A stretch of 35,236 nt of DNA from assembly GCA_016190065.1 (NCBI GenBank), contig JACPRI010000319.1, positions 1 through 35,236 on the forward strand. The letters run 5' to 3'. The position numbers and the translations under genes were made by a program. Positions 15,824 to 23,596 of the stretch are shown piece by piece. Each line of letters begins with the position of its first letter. Position 1 is the stretch's first letter. The stretch is from Verrucomicrobiota bacterium (GTDB lineage: Bacteria > Verrucomicrobiota > Verrucomicrobiia > Limisphaerales > SIBE01). The notes beneath the pieces were generated by a model, which saw only the letters and a program-made list of their open reading frames with translations, ran no database searches and had not been told where the DNA came from.

Positions 15824-17845
15824 TTACATGTAGTAGTCAAAGTCCTGTTCCGCCCGGACTCGGCGGCGGACGCGAAGGATGTGCGCGGGAAGGAAGTGCG
15901 GATTCAATTCCACGTAGTTGCGCGGGCCATGCCACATGTAGCGCGCGTCGGTGAGCAAATCGTGCATTTGATAGGGCTTCTCGGGATCCACGCCCATCTC
16001 ATGAATCGGGAGTTCCACCCAGCCGGCCTGTGTGTGGCGCGAGTCCAGGTTTACGACCACCACGATCAAATTCGAGTAATCCTCGGTGTGTTTGCTGTAG
16101 CAAAGGATCTGGTCGTTGTCGCAGGGATGGAAGCGCAAGCTCCCGTTGCTCTGCAAAGCGGGATTCTCGCGCCGGATTTTGTTCACGCGCCCGATCAATT
16201 CTTTCAAGCTGTCGGGCCGATCGAGGTCCCAGCGCCGAAGCTGGTATTTTTCGGAATCGAGGTACTCTTCGCTGCGGCGTTCGCGCGCTCGATTCTCGCG
16301 CAGCTCGTAAGCCGGACCGTAGATGCCGTAGTTCGCGCTCAAGGTCGCGGCCAGGATCAACCGCGAACTGAAAATCGGCGGTTCGCCGTTCTGCAAATGC
16401 TCCGTCAGGATGTCCGGTGTGTTCGGCCAGAGGTTTGGACGGAAGTGCTCGCGCACATCGGTCTGGGTCAACTCGGTCAAGTAGGTCGTCAATTCCCATT
16501 TTGTATTCCGCCACGCGAAATACGTGTAAGCCTGGCTGAAGCCGAGTTTGGTCAGGCCATACCGCACTTTCGGACGCGTGAACGCTTCGGACAGAAAGAT
16601 CGCCTCCGGATACCGAGCCTTCACTTTTTCCAGGAGATAGTCCCAGAACCGAAACGGCTTGGTGTGCGGGTTATCGACTCGGAAGATTCGCACGCCCTGC
16701 TCCGCCCAAAACAGCACCACGCTCGTCAGTTCATCCCAGAGCGCCTGCCAATGCTCCGTCTCGAAGTCGAACGGGTAGATGTCTTGGTACTTCTTGGGCG
16801 GATTCTCCGCGTATTGAATCGTGCCGTCCGGCCGCTTTTTGAACCATTCCGGATGCTCCCTCACGTAGGGATGATCCGGCGAACACTGGAACGCGGTGTC
16901 GAGCGCGATATCGATGCCCAGCTCCTTTGCCTTCGCCACGAGCGTGCGGAAATCTTCAAGCGTGCCCAGGTGCGGGTGGATGGCTTTGTACCCGCCTTCC
17001 TCCGCGCCGATCGCCCACGGGCTGCCTACGTCATCGGGTCCGGCGGTTAGGGCATTGTTCTTCCCTTTGCGGTGAGTGCGGCCGATCGGATGGATCGGCG
17101 GAAAATAGAGCACGTCGAATCCCATCGCCGCCACGTACGGCAGGCGGGCTTCGCAATCCTTGAACGTGCCGTGCTGGCCGGGCGGCGCAGAGCAGGAGCG
17201 CGGAAACATTTCGTACCACGCGCTGAAACGCGCTTTGACCGGGTCCACGATCACGCCGAGTTCGTGGTCAAACAAAGTCGCGAAGCGCCGCTCCGAATAC
17301 TGGACGACCAGCGGCGCGAGATCGTCCACCATCGCCAGGTGAGTCGTGCCGGAAAAGTCTCGCCGGTTTCGCAGGCTCGCCGCCAATTCCTTCAAGCGAT
17401 GCGCGTCTTGGCCTGACGCGCGGCCGGCGGCCTGGAAGACCAGCTCCGCGCCGACCAGCAGGTCTGTGGCCATGTCCTGTTGTTGCGCTTCGACTCTCTT
17501 ACGCAGGTCCCGCTGCCACGATTTGAAATGGTCCACCCATCCCTGAAGCGCATAGTGGTAACGTCCCAATTCCGCCACGGTGAACTCGGCTCGCCATCGG
17601 TCGTTCCCTATAAACTCCATCGGCACTTCCGACCATTGGGGATTCTTCTCGTGTCGAAAGAGCAACACGCACGAAAGCGCGTCGTGGCCATCCACGAAAA
17701 CATCCGCTTCCACAAGGACCTTCTCCCCGATAGTTCGTTTGATCGGGAAACGTCCCTCGTCAATCTGAGGCTTCACGTTCTCGATCACAACCCGCTCGCG
17801 GCCGGCAAAGCGATTCGCCTTGTTGGTCTGTTTTGCTTTGGCCAT
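15824..17845 (-). CDS. glgE: alpha-1,4-glucan:maltose-1-phosphate maltosyltransferase
   Basis: This GH13_3 enzyme of 673 residues (usual length about 660-700) extends alpha-1,4-glucan chains with maltose units from maltose-1-phosphate. An amino-terminal beta-sandwich (about 1-115, VEADVFVDGHDALSCVLLFR) and a helical dimerisation insert precede the catalytic barrel. Family marks are VLYFPPIHPIGRTHRKGKNN, GSPWAIGAEEGGYKAIHPHL, nucleophile D391 in FRVDNPHTKPFRFWDYL and acid/base E420 in FLSEAFTRP. Their spacing of 29 equals that of D394 and E423 recalled for Streptomyces GlgE. A carboxy-terminal beta domain ends the protein. The GT4 synthase is divergent 176 bases away and glgC is 3 kb on. No TreS or Pep2 is nearby, suggesting maltose-1-phosphate comes from the GlgM route. 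Confidence 0.97.
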   Translation of the reverse strand: MAKAKQTNKANRFAGRERVVIENVKPQIDEGRFPIKRTIGEKVLVEADVFVDGHDALSCVLLFRHEKNPQWSEVPMEFIGNDRWRAEFTVAELGRYHYALQGWVDHFKSWQRDLRKRVEAQQQDMATDLLVGAELVFQAAGRASGQDAHRLKELAASLRNRRDFSGTTHLAMVDDLAPLVVQYSERRFATLFDHELGVIVDPVKARFSAWYEMFPRSCSAPPGQHGTFKDCEARLPYVAAMGFDVLYFPPIHPIGRTHRKGKNNALTAGPDDVGSPWAIGAEEGGYKAIHPHLGTLEDFRTLVAKAKELGIDIALDTAFQCSPDHPYVREHPEWFKKRPDGTIQYAENPPKKYQDIYPFDFETEHWQALWDELTSVVLFWAEQGVRIFRVDNPHTKPFRFWDYLLEKVKARYPEAIFLSEAFTRPKVRYGLTKLGFSQAYTYFAWRNTKWELTTYLTELTQTDVREHFRPNLWPNTPDILTEHLQNGEPPIFSSRLILAATLSANYGIYGPAYELRENRARERRSEEYLDSEKYQLRRWDLDRPDSLKELIGRVNKIRRENPALQSNGSLRFHPCDNDQILCYSKHTEDYSNLIVVVVNLDSRHTQAGWVELPIHEMGVDPEKPYQMHDLLTDARYMWHGPRNYVELNPHFLPAHILRVRRRVRAEQDFDYYM

Positions 17846-18021
17846 TGGAAATTCGACCCAGGTGCCCTGCTGTCGCTGATGGACACATCAGGGTTGGAAA
17901 ATCAACCGCGATGAACTAGCCGTCAAAGCAAGCCACTGTCAAGCAAACGAATTACGCCTTGGGCTAGCCATCCTCGTACGGAATGGAATTTTTCTCCGAA
18001 TCCTGATAGGGAATTACGGCG

Positions 18022-19245
18022 ATGAAAATTGCCATCCTGACCAACGAATATCCCCCCTACGTTTATGGCGGAGCGGGCGTGCATGTGGAATATCTGACGC
18101 GCGAACTGGCCACACTGGATGACCGAGCGCACAGCGTCCAGATCTTCTGCTTCGGTGACCAACAGGAGCAGCGCGGCAATCTCTCGGTGGAAGGCGTGCA
18201 CCCGAAGCTGAAGCTCTCGGCGCACGATCCCCGCCACGAAAAATTTCTCGACACGATTCTCCGGGACATCGTCATGGCCGGGTTGGCGAAAGACGTGGAC
18301 ATCGTGCATTGCCACACCTGGTACAGCCATTTCGCCGGTTGCCTGGTCAAACAACTTTGCGGCGCTTCTCTGGTGCTCACGACTCACTCCCTGGAGCCGC
18401 ATCGGCCCTGGAAAGTCGAGCAGCTCGGCACGGCCTACCACGCGTCCACCTGGATCGAACGCACCGCTTATCAAAACGCGGACGGCGTCGTGGCCGTATC
18501 GCAGTCCATGAAAAAGGACGTGCACGATCTCTACGGCGTGCCGTCGGAGAAGATTCGCGTGATCCACAATGGAATTGACCTGAACCAGTACAAACCCACG
18601 CCGCATCCCGCAACACTTCGCGCTTGCGGCATCAACCCCGCAATCCCGTACATTCTGTTCGTGGGCCGCATCACGCGCCAGAAAGGCATCATTCATCTGG
18701 TGAACGCGATCCAGCATTTCCGACCCGGCATTCAGGTCGTGCTCTGTGCCGGCGCGCCGGACACGAAAGAAATCGGCCAGGAGATGACCGAGAAAGTGGA
18801 GCGTGCCCGCGGTGAAACCAAAAACAAAATCATCTGGATCGCGGAGATGCTGCCCAAGGATAAGATTATTCACCTCTACACGCACGCCACGCTCTTCGTG
18901 TGTCCATCGGTCTATGAGCCCTTCGGCATCATCAATCTGGAAGCCATGGCTTGTGAGACTCCCGTGGTCGCTTCGGCCGTGGGCGGCATTCCGGAAGTGG
19001 TGGAACACGGCGAGACAGGTTTGCTCGTGACGCCGGAAGCAAGCGGTCCGACCGAGGTTGAACCTTCGCACCCGGAACAATTCGCCCGCGATCTCGCCTC
19101 CGCCGTCAACTCGCTTCTGGAATCGCCGGACAAAATCCGGGCCATGGGCCTCAAAGCCCGCCAACGTGTCGAACAGTGCTTTAGCTGGACCAGCATTGCG
19201 CGGAAGACCCTGGACTTTTACCTGCAGTTGAAGCGTAAGCCGTGA
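18022..19245 (+). CDS. glgM: GT4 glycogen synthase / maltose-1-phosphate synthase (GlgM/GlgA type)
   Basis: This is a 407-residue GT-B glycosyltransferase of family GT4, the short actinobacterial-type 'GlgA' that in mycobacteria is the ADP-glucose-dependent maltose-1-phosphate synthase GlgM; classical GT5 GlgA is about 480 residues. It starts MKIAILTNEYPPYVYGGAGV with the glycine-rich acceptor loop. Other marks are HCHTWYSHFAG, THSLEPHRPWK, the sugar-nucleotide loop FVGRITRQKG and the E-X7-E motif EPFGIINLE (E299 and E307). Placement between glgE and glgC supports the maltose-1-phosphate route: ADP-glucose plus glucose-1-phosphate gives maltose-1-phosphate for GlgE. Whether it also elongates glucan cannot be told. 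GGGAATTACGGCG is the only ribosome-binding candidate. Confidence 0.92.
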   Translation: MKIAILTNEYPPYVYGGAGVHVEYLTRELATLDDRAHSVQIFCFGDQQEQRGNLSVEGVHPKLKLSAHDPRHEKFLDTILRDIVMAGLAKDVDIVHCHTWYSHFAGCLVKQLCGASLVLTTHSLEPHRPWKVEQLGTAYHASTWIERTAYQNADGVVAVSQSMKKDVHDLYGVPSEKIRVIHNGIDLNQYKPTPHPATLRACGINPAIPYILFVGRITRQKGIIHLVNAIQHFRPGIQVVLCAGAPDTKEIGQEMTEKVERARGETKNKIIWIAEMLPKDKIIHLYTHATLFVCPSVYEPFGIINLEAMACETPVVASAVGGIPEVVEHGETGLLVTPEASGPTEVEPSHPEQFARDLASAVNSLLESPDKIRAMGLKARQRVEQCFSWTSIARKTLDFYLQLKRKP

Positions 19246-19258
19246 GCTGTGAATCCAC

Positions 19259-20719
19259 TCAGCCCATCTCACGCATGATCTCACCCAGGCGGCGCAAGGC
19301 TTGGTCCAGGGCTTCGGTCCACGGATCGCCGCAGCTCAGGCGGATGAAATTCTGATATTTCTGCTTCGGTGAAAAAATCGGCCCCGGAGTGATGCTGATT
19401 TTTTCTGCGAGGGCGCGGCGGAATAATTCCAGCGAGTTGATCCGCGGCGGCAGTTCCACCCACAGCACATGCCCTCCGGTCGGCCGGGTCACTTTGGTTC
19501 CGTCCGGAAAATACTTCGCGATCGCCTGCGTGGCGCACCGCACTTGATCGGCCAGCGCGCGCCGCAGTTTGCGCAGGTGATGATCGTAACCGCCATTCGC
19601 CAAGAATTCGGCGATCGCCATTTGGGGCAAGGTTCCCGTGCCCACGGTGCTGATGAACTTCAAATGCTCGACCCGCGTCTGGAATCGGCCGGGCGCGGTC
19701 CAACCCACGCGCAGGCCGGGCGCGAGCGTTTTCGTGAAGGAATCGCAGAGCAAGACCATCCCCTGTCGGTCGAAGGCTTTGGCCGCCTTGGGCCGGTCGC
19801 CGGAGTGCGGCAAGTTCCCGTTATCATCCTCGATCAGTGGAATTCCGCGCCTCGCCAGCAACTCCACCAGGCGTTGCTTCTTTTCGTCCGGCATGCAACT
19901 GCCGAGCGGATTGCTGAAGTTGGGCGAGAAAACGCAGGCTTTGATTTTGCAGCGCGTCAGCCGCTTCTCCAATTCGTCCAGGCACACGCCGTGTCTCGGA
20001 AACGTCGGGACCTCGCAGGCCTTCATGCCCAGCGACTCGATGATCTGCAGAATCCCGTAATACGTCGGCGACTCGATGGCGATGGTGTCGCCCGCCTTCG
20101 CAACCGCTCGCAGACACAGATTGAGCGCTTCCTGGCAGCCGCACGTGACGACGATCTCGTCCGGCGCCAGCGTGCAGCCCGATTCCATCGCCCGCCGGGC
20201 GATTTGAGTTCGCAACTTCAAATGGCCTGGAGGCACATCGCTCGTGTTGCTCTCGCGTGGATACCGGCGAGCAACCGATGCCAGGGTGCGGTTTAATTGC
20301 ACCGTCGGCAAAAGTTCGGTTCCCGGCCGCGCCGCGCCGAAAACAATCAGCGTCGGGTCGTGATTGGCTTGCAGGACTTCCATCACGAGGTCGTTCACAC
20401 TGACGCGCGTCGCGCTCGGTGAGGGTTGCGACTTCGCGGGTTCAGGCGGTTGAGACCAAATTCGGGGGCGAACGTAATAGCCGGACTGCGGGCGCGCTTC
20501 GATCAGGCCGCGATTTTCCAATACGCGGTAAGCTTGCGTGACGGTGGCAATGCTCAGTTGCTCCTGCCGGCTGAGTTGCCGCACGGAGGGAATCCGCTCG
20601 CCGGGCCGCAACGTGCCGTGCTCGATCAACTCACCGATGCGCAGCGCGACTCGCTCGTAGAGCCAGCCGCGCGATTCAGGAAGCGCCGCCAGGTGGGAGA
20701 TCAACGTTTCGGTTGCCAT
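19259..20719 (-). CDS. MocR/GntR-type transcription factor with aminotransferase domain
   Basis: This is 486 residues. A GntR winged helix (about 15-85: LYERVALRIGELIEHGTLRP, GERIPSVRQLS, TVTQAYRVLENRGLIEARP) is joined by a Pro/Ser-rich linker to a fold-type I aminotransferase domain. The PLP-binding lysine is K330 in CDSFTKTLAPGLRVGW, with Asn and Asp partners in FSPNFSNPLGSCMP and LIEDDNG. MocR proteins use PLP or its aldimines as effectors and often control vitamin B6, GABA, taurine or amino acid genes, usually their own and the divergent neighbour. The gene ends 13 bases from the convergent glgM stop. A strong inverted repeat lies 58 bases upstream of its start. The regulated pathway is not evident. 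Confidence 0.93.
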   Translation of the reverse strand: MATETLISHLAALPESRGWLYERVALRIGELIEHGTLRPGERIPSVRQLSRQEQLSIATVTQAYRVLENRGLIEARPQSGYYVRPRIWSQPPEPAKSQPSPSATRVSVNDLVMEVLQANHDPTLIVFGAARPGTELLPTVQLNRTLASVARRYPRESNTSDVPPGHLKLRTQIARRAMESGCTLAPDEIVVTCGCQEALNLCLRAVAKAGDTIAIESPTYYGILQIIESLGMKACEVPTFPRHGVCLDELEKRLTRCKIKACVFSPNFSNPLGSCMPDEKKQRLVELLARRGIPLIEDDNGNLPHSGDRPKAAKAFDRQGMVLLCDSFTKTLAPGLRVGWTAPGRFQTRVEHLKFISTVGTGTLPQMAIAEFLANGGYDHHLRKLRRALADQVRCATQAIAKYFPDGTKVTRPTGGHVLWVELPPRINSLELFRRALAEKISITPGPIFSPKQKYQNFIRLSCGDPWTEALDQALRRLGEIMREMG

Positions 20720-20776
20720 ACCGGAATCTTAACCGCGGGATGGATTTCCAACAGTTACACCTGGAAGAACAATCGA

Positions 20777-20811
20777 CCAGTACAGTTCTCAGCGCGAGGG
20801 AACTGTTCTGG
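20777..20811. promoter_or_regulatory. operator-like inverted repeat upstream of the MocR gene
   Basis: CCAGTACAGTTC (20777-20788) and GAACTGTTCTGG (20800-20811) pair with one mismatch across an 11-base spacer. Another ACAGTT half-site is at 20751-20756. The element is almost exactly midway between the leftward MocR start (20719) and the rightward small ORF start (20870), where an autoregulatory MocR operator is expected. Confidence 0.65.
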
Positions 20812-20869
20812 TGGAAATAATTTTCTTCTGCCTCTGTTCTGAATCTCCGGTGCGGTCCATCCTTTGGCC

Positions 20870-21103
20870 ATGAGAATGACCAGTGCATTTTGCGAGACGC
20901 TCACCATCCGGAGCACGCCGGCGGGACTTAAGATCTACCGCTCCGAGAAGCCGGCCGCAACGGCGCACATCCCGGGCATCATGGACTCGCGCAAAGTATT
21001 TTGGGAGAATTTGTCGTTCCTCCTCCTTTGGTTGGGAGGGCTGGGGACGATTGGATATTCTTTCCTGACGTTCATGTCGCTAAGCGGGCTGGGCAGCTTG
21101 TGA
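20870..21103 (+). CDS. small single-pass membrane protein, hypothetical
   Basis: The product is 77 residues starting at ATG 20870 (MRMTSAFCETLT); a TTG two codons earlier is possible. The amino-terminal half is polar (LKIYRSEKPAATAHIPG). The carboxy-terminal half begins SRKVFWENLSFLLLWLGG and forms one or two membrane segments (LLLWLGGLGTIGYSFLTFM). It is divergent from the MocR regulator and shares its putative operator region, making it a candidate target. It ends eight bases before the convergent glgC stop. No family is recognised; coding status rests on the coherent membrane segment and context. Confidence 0.5.
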   Translation: MRMTSAFCETLTIRSTPAGLKIYRSEKPAATAHIPGIMDSRKVFWENLSFLLLWLGGLGTIGYSFLTFMSLSGLGSL

Positions 21104-21110
21104 AGCGGCG

Positions 21111-22421
21111 CTAGATCACCGTCCCGTGCGGAATCGCGCCGTTCTTCGGAATGATCACAATTCCATCTCGAATGTAGTAAAGCGGGTGGTCGAGATCTTT
21201 GGGTTTGTCTGCCGGTGAGATCGAGCAATGGCTTCCAATCCGCGCGTTCTTATCGATGATGGCGTTTTCGATCCGGGTATTTCGCCCGATCCCAATCCGC
21301 GGCCGGCCCTGGGCTTCATTCTTGGAGATGGATTCCGCCGATTCGTAAAAGTCATTCCCCATCACGACGGTTCGTTCGAGGTGACACCCTTGTTCGACCA
21401 CGCTGCGAATGCCGAGCAGGCAATGGCGGAAAGACGAATGGTTGATGATGCAGCCGTCAGAGATGAGGGAGTGCTCGAAGTTTCCGCCGTTGATCTTTGA
21501 CGCGGGCAAATACCGAGGCTGGGTAAAAATCGGCGCGCTCATGTCGAAGAAATTGAAGCGCGGCAAAACGGAAGTGATCTCCAGGTTCGCTTCAAAAAAG
21601 GCGCGGATGGTGCCGATGTCCTCCCAGTACCCCTGAAAGACGTAGGCAAAGACCCGGTGCGTGCCGATTGCGTGCGGAATGACGTGCTTGCCAAAATCCA
21701 TGAAGTCGTTGTCGAGCAGTTGAACGATCACCTCACGGTTGAACACATAGATCCCCATCGACGCCAGAAAGAGCTCGGCTTCGCCTTCAATTCCCAGCAC
21801 GGGATACATCTCGCGATCAAGCTGCAAACTGTCCTGTAGGGCCGGATCTTTTGGTTTTTCCACAAACCGGTTGATGCGCAGATCCGGACCGATTTGCACG
21901 ATGCCGAAGCCAGCGACGTCACGCCGGGGCACGGGAATGGTCGCGACCGTGACGTCGGCTCGTTTCTTCATGTGCTGGTCCACAATGGCGCGGTAGTCCA
22001 TCCGATACAACTGGTCCCCGCTCAAAATCAGAAGGTACTCAAAAGTGTGTCCGAGCAGATGAATCAAGTTCTTGCGGACGGCATCGGCGGTGCCTTCATA
22101 CCAGGAAGTGTCCGTCAGCGTTTGCTCGGCGGCGAGGATTTCGACGAACCCCCTGGAGAAGTGATCGAATTTATAGGAGAGCGCGATGTGGCGGTGCAGC
22201 GACGCCGAGTTGAACTGGGTCATCAAGTACATCCGCTTGTAACTGGAATTGATGCAGTTCGAGATCGGGATATCGACCAGACGATATTTACCCCCCAGCG
22301 GCACAGCCGGTTTGGCGCGGTCCTTGGTCAGTGGAAACAGGCGGGTGCCCTGTCCTCCGCCCAGGATGACGGCAAAAACGCTGTCGGGGCCAATCGAACT
22401 CTGCCTTTGCTCCTGCAACAT
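21111..22421 (-). CDS. glgC: glucose-1-phosphate adenylyltransferase (ADP-glucose pyrophosphorylase)
   Basis: This is a 436-residue enzyme that forms ADP-glucose from ATP and glucose-1-phosphate, the committed step of glycogen synthesis. The nucleotidyltransferase signature is FAVILGGGQGTRLFPLTKDR with AKPAVPLGGKYRLVDIPISN. Other conserved blocks are WYEGTADAVRKNL, ILSGDQLYRMDYR, RFVEKPKDP, ASMGIYVFNREV and GYWEDIGTI. A left-handed beta-helix closes the protein (SLISDGCIINHSSFRHCLLG, RIGIGRNTRIENAIIDKNAR). Length and motifs match the cyanobacterial/plant-like form more than the enteric one. The start at 22421 is 16 residues before the signature; a frame back to 22514 adds a non-conserved leader. 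It supplies the substrate for the GT4 enzyme at 18022-19245. Confidence 0.96.
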   Translation of the reverse strand: MLQEQRQSSIGPDSVFAVILGGGQGTRLFPLTKDRAKPAVPLGGKYRLVDIPISNCINSSYKRMYLMTQFNSASLHRHIALSYKFDHFSRGFVEILAAEQTLTDTSWYEGTADAVRKNLIHLLGHTFEYLLILSGDQLYRMDYRAIVDQHMKKRADVTVATIPVPRRDVAGFGIVQIGPDLRINRFVEKPKDPALQDSLQLDREMYPVLGIEGEAELFLASMGIYVFNREVIVQLLDNDFMDFGKHVIPHAIGTHRVFAYVFQGYWEDIGTIRAFFEANLEITSVLPRFNFFDMSAPIFTQPRYLPASKINGGNFEHSLISDGCIINHSSFRHCLLGIRSVVEQGCHLERTVVMGNDFYESAESISKNEAQGRPRIGIGRNTRIENAIIDKNARIGSHCSISPADKPKDLDHPLYYIRDGIVIIPKNGAIPHGTVI

Positions 22422-22737
22422 AGGTTCGTCTTTCACCAACCAACGATCCCTTTTAACCGAAGCCTCCAAGACTGCGCAAGCCGCATCCAACGTGGCCTGA
22501 ACGTGACAAGTCATGGCGGTGCGGCATTGCGTCTAACGCTTCCTCCTGTTCTTATTCCCTTGTATTACCGCTTCAAAAACCACGTGGCGGGAGAAGCGGA
22601 AAAACAAAAAAGCCGCTTGGTGAGGCGGCTTTTCTCTCCTGTTCGACTCGTTGTTCGAACCTATCGACCGGAATGTATGCTCTATAAAGGCGTAGCAGTA
22701 AAGGGCCGCCACTCAACCATCCCTGGAACAAGCAAAG
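22422..22737. other. 316-bp gap between glgC and the exosortase gene
   Basis: It contains the terminator at 22606-22634 and, nearer glgC, presumably the glgC promoter. No protein-like frame or other structure was seen. Confidence 0.5.
22606..22634 (-). terminator. rho-independent terminator after the exosortase operon
   Basis: A 9-bp stem, AAAAGCCGC (22608-22616) with GCGGCTTTT (22625-22633), has an eight-base loop. On the minus strand it is followed by TTTTTTGTTTTT. It lies about 100 bases beyond the exosortase stop and before the glgC start. It may act weakly in both directions. Confidence 0.88.
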
Positions 22738-23583
22738 TCAAATGGCCGCCCGCTTCTCGAATCGCTTCACCAACCACGCGATGCCACACAGCCCCACCGC
22801 CGTGAAAGCAAAGATGCTCCAGCCGGCGGTGTCGTGTATTCGTTCGAGGGCTTCGATTCCATGGCGATGTGCGGTGATGGACAGATACAGGGACCGCAAG
22901 AAATTTCCCGTCAGCGCCAACACCATCCCGGCGAGCAGGAAGGTCAGTTGCAAGCCCCAGCGTCTGAAGGTCAGGTTTCCTATGAACAAGCTGGCCATAA
23001 TGCTCGATTGCAGGCTCCGGACGCCGCTGCACGCTTCGTCGATGCCGACGACGCAGTTGGGCAAGCGGATGACGTTCGCCTGCTGCACCGCGGGAATCCC
23101 GATTAGTTTGAGCGTCTCGACGTCTAACGTCGTGATCAGTTCCTTCAACGAGAGCACAACCGGACTCCATAGAATTCCAGGCAGCGGGACCGCCAGAAAC
23201 AGGAAGAGCAACGGAAAAAGAAAGTGGCGAAGCGTTTTCCAGCCGCACAGGTACAGAACATTGGCCATCACGTAAAACGCGCTGCCGATGCTCAGGGAAA
23301 AGCTCGCAGCGGGCGTGTTCGCGATGGCTTGCTTGTAGAGCTCGGCAACCAGGACGAAGGGCGTCCCGATCAGCACCAGCGCACTGCAAAGCCAAAGAGA
23401 AGCGGGACGATCTTCGGATGGAATGCCAGGCCAGCGCTCCCAGAGCAGATATGCCGTCAGCAAGGCAACCAGCCATCCATATTGGTATTCGGCGAGCGCG
23501 CGCCATTGGAATTGAAGATCGTACAGCCACCAAGCGATAATCAGGATGAGCGGAAGCCAGACGAGCCATTCGCGATTTTTCAC
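22738..23583 (-). CDS. xrt: exosortase (exosortase/archaeosortase family)
   Basis: This is about 281 residues with roughly eight membrane segments. The family's catalytic triad is present: Cys185 in GIDEACSGVRSL, Arg230 in TGNFLRSLYL and His250 in RIHDTAGW. Exosortases are membrane transpeptidase-like enzymes that process proteins with PEP-CTERM-type tails, usually in organisms making an exopolysaccharide. The start is uncertain: GTG 23583 (13 bases after the preceding stop, giving MKNREWLVWLPLIL) is used here; the frame also allows TTG 23637, overlapping the dehydrogenase gene. It is the last gene of the leftward operon. No PEP-CTERM substrate or EpsI-type partner is encoded in this window. 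Confidence 0.92.
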   Translation of the reverse strand: MKNREWLVWLPLILIIAWWLYDLQFQWRALAEYQYGWLVALLTAYLLWERWPGIPSEDRPASLWLCSALVLIGTPFVLVAELYKQAIANTPAASFSLSIGSAFYVMANVLYLCGWKTLRHFLFPLLFLFLAVPLPGILWSPVVLSLKELITTLDVETLKLIGIPAVQQANVIRLPNCVVGIDEACSGVRSLQSSIMASLFIGNLTFRRWGLQLTFLLAGMVLALTGNFLRSLYLSITAHRHGIEALERIHDTAGWSIFAFTAVGLCGIAWLVKRFEKRAAI

Positions 23584-23596
23584 TTGCCACTCAGGA

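Noticed and set aside
15725-17050. Long plus-strand frame (441 codons) opposite glgE
   Set aside because: GlgE on the minus strand is complete with catalytic residues; the opposite frame has no protein-like features and runs out of the 8-bp repeat array.
17923-19284. Long minus-strand frame (453 codons) opposite the GT4 synthase
   Set aside because: The plus strand encodes an unmistakable glycosyltransferase with all motifs; the opposite frame is rich in His and Arg and is a shadow of GC-rich codon usage.
22682-23590. Second minus-strand frame overlapping the exosortase gene
   Set aside because: It is Arg/Ala-rich without membrane segments, whereas the other frame has the exosortase Cys, Arg and His motifs.
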